Source: Lachnospiraceae bacterium
Lineage (GTDB): Bacteria > Bacillota > Clostridia > Lachnospirales > Lachnospiraceae
Reading direction: 5' to 3'
Length of the DNA: 64,000 nt
NCBI GenBank assembly: GCA_910575555.1
Contig: CAJTFX010000019.1
Location: forward strand, 1 to 64,000
Of this stretch, positions 44,450 to 54,285 are shown one piece after another (positions within the stretch are counted from its first letter, which is position 1; every line of letters begins with the position of its first letter). A program made the position numbers and the translations under genes. The notes under the pieces were generated by a model, which worked only from the letters and a program-made list of their open reading frames with translations, had not been told where the DNA came from and did not search any database.

Positions 44450-46414
44450 TCAGCTCTTTGTCTCTTTCAATCTTGCCCTGCGCTTTTTCCTCCATCGTAC
44501 CATCAATAGAATCAGCAGAACAAGAATAATGATCAGCCCTGCGCCAATGGCAAATACAACCACAGCGATCCGGTTGGGATTTTTCAGGACAGCCCGCAGG
44601 CTGCTGTCGGCCTCTACCACTTTACGGTTATGGGTGGTGCTGTAATATTCCGGAATCTCCGGCTCCTCTGCCTCAGCGCTCTTTTCAAAGGAATCCAAAT
44701 ATCTTGCCACACATTCCCAGGCTTTCAATTCCCGCCCGTTTACATAGATAATATGCTCCTCCAACTGCTCCACGGGAATCTCGTTTCCCTCAGCATCCTT
44801 GGGCACAATGGAGAGAATGCCGTAAGACTGCTCCGTCACTGCGCCTAACATCTGTCCGCTGTAGAGATCCGCAATCAGGCGGTAGAGCTTGTCATCCTCT
44901 AATTCCTGCACCGTTCCGTCCATATCCTGAAATTCCACATCCGTTACTTTATTCAGTATCATACGGCTGGGATTGATTTTGTAGGACAGACCGCTGACAT
45001 ATAGCTGTGCGGTTGACATCATCGGAGAAATGGACGCATCCACCTCCGCCATGGTTTTCAGCTCTTTTCCGGTAAAGTATGCGCTTACTAAAGGATATCC
45101 CGGCACACCGTCCGGCCCGATGCCCAGAGAAAGAATCTGGAACGCATCCGAAACGGTAATGTCTTTATTCTCAGGAAGCGTATCGCGGATGCAGCCGCTT
45201 GGCACCACTGCTACCATCGCCGGATTCTCGTCTCCGGTATCGCTGCTGTTCACCACGTAACGGTAAGAATCTGCCAGAAGATTTCCCAATGGCTCTTCCT
45301 GCAAAATCTCCCCAAGTCCGTTGATTTTCGTAAATTCCCATGGATTATGGGCTAACACCTGTTCTCTGGTAAATCCAAATTGGGACAGATAATCAGAATC
45401 AATGGTTTTGCCCAGCTCCTGGATTTTGGCCGCTGCTTCTTTGTCCTCCGGATAGTGTTCATCCATCAGCGTCAGCTCATAATCCGCAAGGCTCCAGCGG
45501 CCTTCCTGGTTCTGAACCATATTCAGGGCTCCCACTCTGGCACCGTATTCTCCTGTGGATACAATAACCGTATCGCCGTGGACAATGGGCTCTGCCAAAA
45601 TACTGTGAGTATGGCCGCTTACAATCAGATCCAGTTCCGGCACTGCTTTGGCCAGTAATTCATCTTCTGATTTCTTCTCATCCTCCCAGGTTCCGCTGTG
45701 GGACACACATACAATCATGTCCGCGGCTTCCTGCTTCTGAATCTCTTCCACTGTTTCTTTTACCGCTTCCACCGGGTCACGAAAAGTCAGGGCACAGGTA
45801 GGCGCGCATTCCAGGGAATCTTTGCCGAAAACCCCGATTACTGCAACTCTTACGCCGCCTTTTTCCACTATGATATAGGGTTTCACGCCATACATTTCGA
45901 ATGCCTGCTGCAGTATGGCTCCTTCTTCTGCCTTTTCACTTTTTAACGTTGCTTCCCAGTCTATGTTGCAGACCACCAGAGGCGGAACCTTATCTCCGCT
46001 GTCTTTTGCCGCCTGAAGCATATCCGCCAAGCCCTGACTCCGGTAATCAAATTCATGATTTCCCAATGTGACGGCGTCTGCGCCCAGCATTCCCAACATC
46101 CGCAATTCGGCTGCCTGAGAGGTAAATACCGTCTGATACAGCGTCCCCATGGAAAAATCTCCGCCGTCTAAGTACAAAAGATTCTCATTCTCCTGCCGCT
46201 GACTGGACAAATAAGTCATAATCCGGGCAAAGCCTCCCACCTGCTGCTCCTTTCCATCTTCTTCCAGATAAAAAGGCTCCAGATGAGAATGGAGATCATG
46301 GGTAAAAACCACTTTCACCTCTTTGGGCTCCCGGGCAAATGCGGCGTTTCCTGAAATCACCGCCCCCATCAGGCAAAGCAGCAGCAGCTTCCATACTCTC
46401 TTCACTATTTTCAT
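44450..46414 (-). CDS. Surface-anchored 5'-nucleotidase / metallophosphatase (UshA-like)
   Basis: About 654 residues. N-terminal signal peptide (VWKLLLLCLMGAVISGNAAFA). The metallophosphoesterase domain has FTHDLHSH, LDGGDFSMG, GNHEFDYRS and SGHTHSI metal-ligand motifs. The 5'-nucleotidase C-terminal domain follows (PLGNLLADSYRYV). The protein ends in a membrane helix (VVVFAIGAGLIIILVLLILL) and a basic tail, so it is anchored with the enzyme outside and probably salvages phosphate or nucleosides. Start at MKIVKRVW is set by AAGGGAAAA upstream and lies 11 nt after the DUF362 stop, suggesting one transcript. Confidence 0.92.
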   Translation of the reverse strand: MKIVKRVWKLLLLCLMGAVISGNAAFAREPKEVKVVFTHDLHSHLEPFYLEEDGKEQQVGGFARIMTYLSSQRQENENLLYLDGGDFSMGTLYQTVFTSQAAELRMLGMLGADAVTLGNHEFDYRSQGLADMLQAAKDSGDKVPPLVVCNIDWEATLKSEKAEEGAILQQAFEMYGVKPYIIVEKGGVRVAVIGVFGKDSLECAPTCALTFRDPVEAVKETVEEIQKQEAADMIVCVSHSGTWEDEKKSEDELLAKAVPELDLIVSGHTHSILAEPIVHGDTVIVSTGEYGARVGALNMVQNQEGRWSLADYELTLMDEHYPEDKEAAAKIQELGKTIDSDYLSQFGFTREQVLAHNPWEFTKINGLGEILQEEPLGNLLADSYRYVVNSSDTGDENPAMVAVVPSGCIRDTLPENKDITVSDAFQILSLGIGPDGVPGYPLVSAYFTGKELKTMAEVDASISPMMSTAQLYVSGLSYKINPSRMILNKVTDVEFQDMDGTVQELEDDKLYRLIADLYSGQMLGAVTEQSYGILSIVPKDAEGNEIPVEQLEEHIIYVNGRELKAWECVARYLDSFEKSAEAEEPEIPEYYSTTHNRKVVEADSSLRAVLKNPNRIAVVVFAIGAGLIIILVLLILLMVRWRKKRRARLKETKS

Positions 46415-46424
46415 AAATTTTCCC

Positions 46425-47540
46425 TTAAATCTCAATCAGTTCATATTCCCGGCTGCCGATGCCGATTTTCTCCGCATGCTCCACGCAGGATTTCCAGTTG
46501 GTATCCGGATGGGTAATATGGAAATGATCATGGGCCCCATCGTGATCATGCTCTTTATTTTCCTGGAGAATGCTTCCTGAAACCACCGGCTGACGGTTGC
46601 AGGCATCTGCACAGGCAACGTCTAAGGCCACCGGATCAAAGGATGCAAACATTCCCACATTGGGGATAATCGGAATATCATTTTCCGGATGGCAGTCACA
46701 GTTGGGAGACACATCGCAGACAATGGAAATATGGAAATGAGGCCTGTTCTGAATCACCGCTTTACTGTATTCCGCCATTTTATAATTCAGCACGTCATTG
46801 GAATCTCCGAAGCTGGGCTCAACCGCATCTCTGGGACAGATGCCGATACAGCGTCCGCAGCCCACGCAATTATCATGGTTAATGGAAGCTTTTTTGTCTG
46901 TTACGGTAATTCCTGTATGGGCGCATACTCTGGTGCACATGCCGCAGCCCACGCATTTTTCCTGATTTACATAAGGCTTTCCTTCGCTGTGCATCTCCAT
47001 CTTTCCTGCACGGGAACCGCAGCCCATTCCGATATTCTTCAGCGCTCCGCCGAAACCTGTCATTTCATGTCCCTTAAAATGATTCAGTGAAATAAAAATA
47101 TCTGCATCCATCACGGCCTGGCCGATTTTGGCTTCTTTGACATACTCGCCGTTTACCGGAACAAGCTCTTCATCCATTCCCTTCAGCCCGTCTCCGATAA
47201 TCACATGGCAGCCTGTGGAAAACGGCGTAAATCCATTTTCATATGCCGTATCCAGATGATCCAGCGCATTTTTCCTGCTTCCCACATATAAAGTATTGCA
47301 GTCTGTCAAAAATGCTTTTCCTCCTAACTCTTTCACGGTATCCGCCACCACTTTGGCATAATTGGGCCGCAGAAAGGCCAGATTGCCCAACTCCCCGAAA
47401 TGAATCTTGATTGCCGCATACTTATCTGTAAAATCAATGTTTCTGATCCCTGCTGTAAATATGAGGCGTTTTAATTTGGCGGGAATATTTTCCGTATATG
47501 AAGTTTTAAAGGTTGTAAAATATACTTTTGACTTATCCAT
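46425..47540 (-). CDS. DUF362 family protein with two [4Fe-4S] ferredoxin motifs
   Basis: 371 residues, cytosolic. The N-terminal DUF362 domain (IKIHFGELGNLAFLRPNYAK, LNHFKGHEMTGFGGALKN) is interrupted by two classical cluster motifs, CVGCGMCTRVCAH and CVGCGRCIGICPRDAV. The C-terminus has a His/Asp-rich stretch (EHDHDGAHDHFHITH). Such proteins are common in anaerobes and presumed to be electron carriers or redox enzymes; the reaction is not known. AGGAGG precedes the ATG. Probably co-transcribed with the 5'-nucleotidase gene from the promoter at 47576-47605. Confidence 0.92.
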   Translation of the reverse strand: MDKSKVYFTTFKTSYTENIPAKLKRLIFTAGIRNIDFTDKYAAIKIHFGELGNLAFLRPNYAKVVADTVKELGGKAFLTDCNTLYVGSRKNALDHLDTAYENGFTPFSTGCHVIIGDGLKGMDEELVPVNGEYVKEAKIGQAVMDADIFISLNHFKGHEMTGFGGALKNIGMGCGSRAGKMEMHSEGKPYVNQEKCVGCGMCTRVCAHTGITVTDKKASINHDNCVGCGRCIGICPRDAVEPSFGDSNDVLNYKMAEYSKAVIQNRPHFHISIVCDVSPNCDCHPENDIPIIPNVGMFASFDPVALDVACADACNRQPVVSGSILQENKEHDHDGAHDHFHITHPDTNWKSCVEHAEKIGIGSREYELIEI

Positions 47541-47575
47541 AAGAACCGTTCCTCCTTGAGTTGTATTTAGAGTAC

Positions 47576-47605
47576 ATTATAACATTGCTGCCTCTTTTTT
47601 TGCAA
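47576..47605 (-). promoter_or_regulatory. Promoter of the DUF362 / 5'-nucleotidase operon
   Basis: TTGCAA (47605-47600), 18-nt spacer, TATAAT (47581-47576) on the minus strand, about 36 nt upstream of the start. Confidence 0.7.
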
Positions 47606-47916
47606 GAAAATATCGAAAACCTTTCACAATTTTAGGCGTCCGGGCCAGGACTTTTTCACCTGATAATTTTTTTACTTTTTCTTCATAATTTCTTTTGAAT
47701 TCTTTATCTTTCTTTTAGAAATTGTCCACAGTTTGCACACATTTATATCCTATACTCATTATATCAAATGAAGTTGATAGCACAAACAAGCGCGCACCGT
47801 TATTGACTTCGACAAACAACAATTTAACTTTTTTCGAAAAGTTATTTTACATATATTGGTGCCACCGCCCAAGATGTGGCACCCCATGAAACATTTCATA
47901 AATTTACTCCCCCAAA
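47606..47916. other. Gene-free AT-rich stretch with small hairpins
   Basis: No convincing gene in about 310 nt. Two small stems are visible: 47825-47842 (AACTTTT, TTCG loop, AAAAGTT) and 47858-47865 with 47876-47883 (GGTGCCAC / GTGGCACC). Their role is unclear; a small RNA between operons is possible. Confidence 0.35.
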
Positions 47917-47940
47917 AAGGGTTGCCGCACGGCAACCCTT
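47917..47940 (-). terminator. Intrinsic terminator of bioB
   Basis: Perfect 10-bp stem AAGGGTTGCC / GGCAACCCTT with a GCAC loop, followed by TTTTT on the minus strand, about 50 nt after the bioB stop. Confidence 0.88.
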
Positions 47941-47988
47941 TCCTTCCGTTTTGAACAGCTCCTCCAGCTATCACCCAGAATATTCAGT

Positions 47989-48963
47989 TTATTTTTCCCA
48001 GGCAGCCGCCTGATAGCCTAATTCTTCCAGCATTTCCATATCCTTTTGGATCGTAATTCCCGCAGTTGTCAGCATATCGCCGGTAATGGCTGCATTGGCT
48101 CCGGACTGAAAGCATCTTCGTCCCTGATCCTGCATCAATCCTCTGCCGCCTGCCAGCCGGATAAACGCTTTCGGCAGAATAAAACGGAACACAGCTACAA
48201 TCCGGCACATTTCCTCTTCTGTCAGCCTGGGATTGTTCTCATAGGGTGTTCCCGGTATGGGATTCAGCATATTCACAGGTACGGATTGAACCCCCAGTTC
48301 CCGCAGCGTGAACGCCAGGTCAATACGATCCTCCATGCTTTCCCCAAGGCCCATAATTCCGCCGCTGCAGATGCTGAGCCCGGCTTTTTCTGCCGCCTGC
48401 AGCGAATTGATTTTGTCTTTCTGTGTATGGGTGGTACAGACATTTGGAAAATAATTTGCTGAAGCTTCCAGATTATTATGTACCCGCACTGCGCCTGCCT
48501 CTTTCACTTTCCGGAATTCTTCCTCCTCCAGAAGTCCAAAGGATACGCAGACAGAAATATCCACATGCTCCTTAATCTGACGAATGCTCTCGCATACCTG
48601 TTCCACTTCCCGGCTGCTGAACTTTTTGCCGGAGGTGACAATGGAATATCTGGGCACTCCCCGTTTACTGCTATATTCCGCCTGTTTCAGCAGTTCTTCC
48701 GTTCCCAATAAGGGATAACTTTCCACATCCGTTGGGTAAAACGACGACTGTGCGCAATATTTACAGTTTTCTGAACATTTTCCGCTCTTTCCATTGATAA
48801 TGGTACAGAGATCAAACTGGTTTTTGCAGAATTTCTGCCGAATCTCATCTGCCGCCTGGGTCAGCTCCTCCAACGGCATCTCTGCCAGTGCAAGCGCCTC
48901 CTCCTTACTGATTTGGTATCCCTCTAAGACTTTTTTCTTTAAACGCTCCAGCTTCTCTTTCAT
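47989..48963 (-). CDS. bioB: Biotin synthase
   Basis: 324 residues. Radical-SAM enzyme that inserts sulfur into dethiobiotin, the last step of biotin synthesis. Cluster motif CSENCKYCAQSS, followed by YSIVTSGKKFS, NLEASANYFPNVCTTH, and the auxiliary-cluster Arg in FIRLAGGRGLM. Length fits the family. No other bio genes are in the window, so the strain may take up dethiobiotin or carry the rest elsewhere. A BirA-type operator overlaps the promoter (49076-49128), so repression by biotin-loaded BirA is likely. Confidence 0.96.
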   Translation of the reverse strand: MKEKLERLKKKVLEGYQISKEEALALAEMPLEELTQAADEIRQKFCKNQFDLCTIINGKSGKCSENCKYCAQSSFYPTDVESYPLLGTEELLKQAEYSSKRGVPRYSIVTSGKKFSSREVEQVCESIRQIKEHVDISVCVSFGLLEEEEFRKVKEAGAVRVHNNLEASANYFPNVCTTHTQKDKINSLQAAEKAGLSICSGGIMGLGESMEDRIDLAFTLRELGVQSVPVNMLNPIPGTPYENNPRLTEEEMCRIVAVFRFILPKAFIRLAGGRGLMQDQGRRCFQSGANAAITGDMLTTAGITIQKDMEMLEELGYQAAAWEK

Positions 48964-49075
48964 AGTTCCTCCATTTCCGGTTTCCGCATGTTTCTGTTTC
49001 CAATATTCTCCTGTGTGTTTGCCGCTGTTTCAAACTGCTGCAAAGCGCAGTCAAACACGCTCTTTTTCTAAAAAT

Positions 49076-49128
49076 ACTATACACGGAATCATTTCTATTG
49101 TCAACTTGCACAAAATAATTGTTTACAT
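49076..49128 (-). promoter_or_regulatory. bioB promoter with BirA-type operator
   Basis: On the minus strand TTGACA (49104-49099), 17-nt spacer and TATAGT (49081-49076) form a near-consensus promoter. Read on the plus strand, TTGTCAAC (49098-49105), 15 nt, GTTTACA (49121-49127) match the BirA operator pattern TTGTNAAC-N14-16-GTTNACAA and cover the -35 box, which fits direct repression. Confidence 0.75.
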
Positions 49129-49178
49129 TCTGTTTATGCGTAAAAGACGGAACGATTCAGACTTTCAGAATTAAAAAA

Positions 49179-49201
49179 GGACATCACTGATGGTAATGTC
49201 C
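49179..49201 (-). terminator. Terminator overlapping the anti-sigma stop codon
   Basis: 6-bp stem GGACAT / ATGTCC (49196-49201 with 49179-49184 on the minus strand) followed by TTTTTTA. The stop codon TGA of the anti-sigma gene lies inside the hairpin. Confidence 0.65.
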
Positions 49202-49954
49202 GTTCTCATGATGGTGATGCTGCTGCTCGCCGTGGCTACAGCCCACCTGCATATTATCTAATTCATTATCGGTTACCGATTCTTCCCTTCCGTTTTCGTA
49301 CTGAACTAACAGCTCCCGAAGCCGGCACATGGAAATATTCTGGCAGTCCTCTGTGGACAGGCCGGAACCGTACTGGGACAAAAGCTGATACATCTGATAT
49401 TTGCCTAAAGACATACCGTGATCATGGGCTGACGCTACCGTTTCCATGTCCGCGCTTCTGCACATTCCATGATAGTGCGTGGCCACTACGCTGTTCTCAA
49501 GACCTGACAGAAGCTCCTCTGCTTTCAGCGAGGCCACGGTAACTGTCAGCTCTGCATCTGTGGTCAGATACGGCTGCATGGCTTCACTCTCCACCAGAAG
49601 TTCCACTGCTTCCAGATAATCCTTGCCTTCCAGCTGTACATGCTCCAGAACTTTTGCACCGTCTTTGTTCCGGCTCTTTGCGTCTGTCACACGGTTTCTC
49701 CGGTTCAGCGTCAGTTCAATGGAAGGATTCACGTCCACACTGACATAAGACACCGGCATTTCCCAGAAATACCAGTTTCCAATTCCAATGCACATCAGCA
49801 GCAGGGCACAAACAGGAGCCAGAGAACGCATACGAAATCTCACGGTGTTTTCTGAAGTTTTCCGTCTCTTTTGAACCAGATAATCAGAGACAGACTGTTT
49901 CATCTGCTCTGTTGCGTGAACCTGATCAAATGCTTCCCGAATCTCATCATACAT
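49184..49954 (-). CDS. RsgI-like membrane anti-sigma factor
   Basis: About 256 residues. A short cytosolic N-terminal part (~1-45), one membrane helix (APVCALLLMCIGIGNWYFW), then an extracellular domain starting YVSVDVNPSIELTLNRRNRV. That stretch is the conserved core of RsgI-type anti-sigma proteins of Clostridia and Bacillus. The C-terminus is unusual: a Glu/His-rich tail with HHHH and HYH. The start at MYDEIREAF has GGAGG 8 nt upstream and overlaps the sigma factor stop, so the two are co-translated. The His tail and the His/Met-rich region (THYHGMCRSADM) hint at metal sensing; this is inference. Confidence 0.8.
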   Translation of the reverse strand: MYDEIREAFDQVHATEQMKQSVSDYLVQKRRKTSENTVRFRMRSLAPVCALLLMCIGIGNWYFWEMPVSYVSVDVNPSIELTLNRRNRVTDAKSRNKDGAKVLEHVQLEGKDYLEAVELLVESEAMQPYLTTDAELTVTVASLKAEELLSGLENSVVATHYHGMCRSADMETVASAHDHGMSLGKYQMYQLLSQYGSGLSTEDCQNISMCRLRELLVQYENGREESVTDNELDNMQVGCSHGEQQHHHHENGHYHQ

Positions 49955-50429
49955 TCCTGTCACCTCCAAGCTTCTGTTTCAGCAATTCTCTCCCCCTCGA
50001 CAAAAGGGAATATACGGTGTTTTCCTTTTTATGCAGCATTGTTCCGATTTCCTTTGCAGTGTACCCTTCATAATAATGAAGATAAATCACATCTTTGTAC
50101 TTCACTGGCAGCGAAAGCACGATTTCCAAAATTCCCATCTGTTCCGGCATCACACTGGCCGCCTCCTCTGAAAGCACTTCCAATGGCACAGTACTGTGAC
50201 GGAATAATTTCCTCTTCAAATCTTTACAGGCATTGAGCGTGACGCGGATTAACCATGCTTTCTCATGTTCCTGGCTCTCAAAGACCGCAGAATGGAGGAC
50301 ATACTTCAAAAACACCTCCTGAAGCACATCCTCCGTATCCTCATGGCTATTCAGATGCAACAGGCAAATCCTGCGAATCATATCAGAATGTAAATCTATT
50401 GCCTGCTCGACCTCCTGTTCGCTGCGCAT
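49947..50429 (-). CDS. ECF-type RNA polymerase sigma factor
   Basis: 160 residues. Region 2 (DMIRRICLLHLNSHEDTEDV, LQEVFLKYV, EKAWLIRVTLNACKDL) and region 4 (YKDVIYLHYYEGYTAKEIGT, HKKENTVYSLLSRGRELL) are typical of extracytoplasmic-function sigma factors. Region 3 is absent. Overlaps the anti-sigma gene by 8 nt and follows the EF-hand-like secreted gene after 21 nt, in the same operon. It probably reads the promoter at 51176-51206 itself. Confidence 0.93.
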   Translation of the reverse strand: MRSEQEVEQAIDLHSDMIRRICLLHLNSHEDTEDVLQEVFLKYVLHSAVFESQEHEKAWLIRVTLNACKDLKRKLFRHSTVPLEVLSEEAASVMPEQMGILEIVLSLPVKYKDVIYLHYYEGYTAKEIGTMLHKKENTVYSLLSRGRELLKQKLGGDRNV

Positions 50430-50450
50430 AAAATATCCCCTTTGTATTTC

Positions 50451-51119
50451 CTACCAGTGATGACCTCCATGATGTCTGCCTCCATGGTGACCGCCGTAGC
50501 CGCCGTTACCGCCGCCGGAATAATTATCACAGATTCCATCTCCGTTAGAATCTGCATAATTCCCGCAATGGCCGCTTCCATTGTGGCTGCAGTAATCGCA
50601 AACTCCGTTTCCATCAGCATCCACATAATTGCCGCATGCTCCGCCATGGGCGCAGTGGTCGCAAACTCCGTCTCCATTGGCATCTACATAATATGGGCAG
50701 CCTGCCGGCGCTGCTGTATCCGGTACTTCTGTATCAGCAATATCTGCCGGTGCAGGCTCTTCCGTTGGAGCTGGATCTTCCGCAGGAGTTGAATCCTCTG
50801 CCGGTGCAGGCTCTTCTGTCGGCGCAGGTTCCTCTGCGGGAGCTTCTGCTGCGTCATCCACTAAATCTGTATCCTGAATATCAACTAAAATATCTTCCTC
50901 TGCTGCCGGTACTGTATCGGCAGATTCCTCAGGAGTCTCCTGCGGGGTTACTGCGCTGGTCTTTACAATGGCATTGCTCAGCCCGGCATTCCTGGTGGTT
51001 ACCTCCTGTTCCACACGGGTGCTTGTTTTCTGTAAATTCGCTGCAATTACAGGCGCGGAAATCCCGCATACCACAATTAAAGCGAACGCTGCAATCAGTG
51101 CTTTCTTCATCTTCTTCAT
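50451..51119 (-). CDS. Secreted acidic protein with three EF-hand-like calcium motifs
   Basis: 222 residues. Signal peptide MKKMKKALIAAFALIVVCGISAPVIAA (read in parts). Then a low-complexity Pro/Glu/Ala/Asp linker (~65-135) with repeats such as PAPTEEPAPAED. Then three Cys-paired loops: YVDANGDGVCDHC, YVDADGNGVCDYC, YADSNGDGICDNY, each matching the DxNGDG calcium-loop pattern of dockerin/EF-hand type. A Gly/His-rich tail ends GGRHHGGHHW. Start M1 has GGAGG 6 nt before. It is the first gene of the sigma/anti-sigma operon, so it may be the sensed or protective component; that is inference. Confidence 0.8.
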   Translation of the reverse strand: MKKMKKALIAAFALIVVCGISAPVIAANLQKTSTRVEQEVTTRNAGLSNAIVKTSAVTPQETPEESADTVPAAEEDILVDIQDTDLVDDAAEAPAEEPAPTEEPAPAEDSTPAEDPAPTEEPAPADIADTEVPDTAAPAGCPYYVDANGDGVCDHCAHGGACGNYVDADGNGVCDYCSHNGSGHCGNYADSNGDGICDNYSGGGNGGYGGHHGGRHHGGHHW

Positions 51120-51175
51120 TTCTACCTCCTGAATATTCTTAGTGAATGGTTGTCGTTGTAATTTGTTCTTTACCT

Positions 51176-51206
51176 ATAATACGATGCAACTGGAAAAATA
51201 CTTGCA
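51176..51206 (-). promoter_or_regulatory. Candidate ECF-dependent promoter of the EF-hand / sigma / anti-sigma operon
   Basis: On the minus strand TGCAAG (51206-51201), 17-nt spacer, CGTATTAT (51183-51176). No housekeeping -35/-10 pair is as good in this stretch. The spacing and CGTA-type -10 resemble autoregulated ECF promoters. Confidence 0.45.
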
Positions 51207-51273
51207 TTTTTTTGAAAAAATTTTTCAATTTTTAAAATATATTTAATCCAAATTGTTTTTCCAAGAAAATCGT

Positions 51274-51303
51274 GTGACAAGTCCCAAAAGGGTATGGTAA
51301 ACT
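51274..51303 (+). promoter_or_regulatory. Promoter of the plus-strand unknown gene
   Basis: GTGACA (51274-51279), 18-nt spacer, TAAACT (51298-51303). A moderate match, about 70 nt upstream of the start at 51373. Confidence 0.45.
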
Positions 51304-51372
51304 TACCCTGTACCCAGAACGATATTACCCCGCCGGAGTAATACCGCAATCATTTGCCAAAAAGGAGAGAAT

Positions 51373-52230
51373 ATGAACCCTGTGAAGCTTTTAGAGTCTA
51401 TGGATTTGGAGCAGCTGCTTCAGGCGGCAGAGGACGATATCATCGAAGATATGCTGTATGATGCCATGCGAAAAATGGAGCAGGAAACGCCTTCTGATAA
51501 GAATTATTTTCTGCCCATGAAACTGATGGATGAATACCATAACAGCCAGGAATACCGCCAGTTATCCGAAAACGTCAAAGAATATAAGGAACACATGCTT
51601 AAAACGGGACAGCTATATCTGGGCAAAAAAGAAAAACTGGAACAGGCGGCCCTGGAACAATTAGACAGCCGGACATACGGCAAAGGCGGCCCATGTCACC
51701 GGGGACCGCTGTATCCGGGAAATATGGAAATCATCTGTGCTTCAGGACGCCGGAAAGGACGCCTGTTCAGGCAGAGTAAATCGCCGGATTACATTTACGG
51801 GCTTGACAAAGACGGAAAGCTTCTGTTCTGTAAAAACAAAGCGGACAGAACAATCGAATACATTATTACTGAAAAAAACAAAGAATTAGGCATAGCTTAT
51901 GGCCAAAACGGAAAAATAACAGCAATTTCAGAACTATATTACGATGCCGGCGGACAGCTTTCAGATTACAAATATGCAGGCTTCTGGTACGGAAAACGTA
52001 ATTTGAAAATTTCATTATGCTGTGAAATTTATCACTATCAGGACAGGGAAGTATATATTGACCTGATTCATGCAGAAGGAAAATATCCATCGTGCGAGCA
52101 TTTCCGTTTCCTGCAGGATGATGAAGGATTTGTAATCAAAGGAGAGTGCTGCAATGTAATGCATAAGCTGATTATGGATGTGGAGATTCCCCGCGGAATG
52201 AAATTACGGGGATATCCGCCTTTAAAATAA
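51373..52230 (+). CDS. Unrecognised soluble protein
   Basis: 285 residues, no signal peptide or membrane helix. N-terminal ~90 residues are acidic helices (MDLEQLLQAAEDDIIEDMLYD). The rest is rich in beta-strand pattern with Tyr and Cys (YAGFWYGKRNLKISLCCEIY). I do not recognise a family. AAGGAGAG precedes the ATG. It is one of four plus-strand genes, lying between the ECF operon and the atp operon, which run the other way. The terminator after it is shared with atpC. Confidence 0.7.
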   Translation: MNPVKLLESMDLEQLLQAAEDDIIEDMLYDAMRKMEQETPSDKNYFLPMKLMDEYHNSQEYRQLSENVKEYKEHMLKTGQLYLGKKEKLEQAALEQLDSRTYGKGGPCHRGPLYPGNMEIICASGRRKGRLFRQSKSPDYIYGLDKDGKLLFCKNKADRTIEYIITEKNKELGIAYGQNGKITAISELYYDAGGQLSDYKYAGFWYGKRNLKISLCCEIYHYQDREVYIDLIHAEGKYPSCEHFRFLQDDEGFVIKGECCNVMHKLIMDVEIPRGMKLRGYPPLK

Positions 52231-52280
52231 TTGCCACGCTCTATGTCTGTTCCTTATGATCCATTTCCCCGTTGTCTAAA

Positions 52281-52326
52281 AAAGCATCGCAAATATCAGA
52301 TTCTCTGTCTGATATCTGCAATGCTT
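52281..52326. terminator. Bidirectional terminator between the unknown gene and atpC
   Basis: A ~19-bp imperfect stem (AAAGCATCGCAAATATCAGA against TCTGATATCTGCAATGCTTT) with short loop. It has T-rich runs on both exits: CTTTTCTTT on the plus strand and CTTTTTTAG on the minus strand. Confidence 0.8.
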
Positions 52327-52334
52327 TTCTTTAT

Positions 52335-52742
52335 CTAGCGTTTCGCGTCAAGCCGCACCAGAGCCTTCTTCAATGCAATTTCTGCACGGGCCACATCAAC
52401 TTCTGCACTGTGGCTGCGAAGCCGTTCTTCTGCACGGGCCTTGGCCGCCTGCGCACGGCCTGCGTCAATCTCATCGGGCCATTCTGCAATCTCTGCCAGA
52501 AACGTTACTTTTTCTCCGAGAATCTGCACAAAACCTGCATGGATTGCCGCAAATTTCTTTCCGCCCGGCTCTGTAACGGTTACAATTCCGGGAGCCAGTA
52601 CGGTGGTCAGAGGGATATGATGTTTATAGACACCCATCTCTCCATCTACGGAAGTAAATTCCACCATAGACGCTTCCCCTTTGTAAAACACACGATCCGG
52701 TGTGATAATTTCCAATTGAAAGTTCTTATTTTCCTCTGCCAT
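52335..52742 (-). CDS. atpC: F1Fo ATP synthase epsilon subunit
   Basis: 135 residues. N-terminal beta-sandwich (FQLEIITPDRVFYKGEASMV, GEMGVYKHHIPLTTVL) and C-terminal helical hairpin (ARAEERLRSHSAEVDVARAE). It belongs to the central stalk of F1 and can restrain ATP hydrolysis. Last gene of the atp operon, 11 nt after atpD, followed by the terminator at 52281-52326. Confidence 0.95.
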   Translation of the reverse strand: MAEENKNFQLEIITPDRVFYKGEASMVEFTSVDGEMGVYKHHIPLTTVLAPGIVTVTEPGGKKFAAIHAGFVQILGEKVTFLAEIAEWPDEIDAGRAQAAKARAEERLRSHSAEVDVARAEIALKKALVRLDAKR

Positions 52743-52753
52743 GTGCTCACCCC

Positions 52754-54199
<1,446 letters not shown>

Positions 54200-54250
54200 T
54201 CAGCCTGATTTCAGATTCAGAAGCACAAACAGAATGCCCTGCGATCCGAA

Positions 54251-54285
54251 CATTTCACAGAAGCAGAAAACGCTTCTATGAAATG
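54251..54285 (-). promoter_or_regulatory. Intercistronic hairpin at the end of atpG
   Basis: 14-bp stem with one mismatch (54251-54264 with 54272-54285, loop 7) that includes the atpG stop codon at 54278-54276. No T-run follows on the minus strand, so it is more likely an mRNA-stability or translation element than a terminator. Confidence 0.6.
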
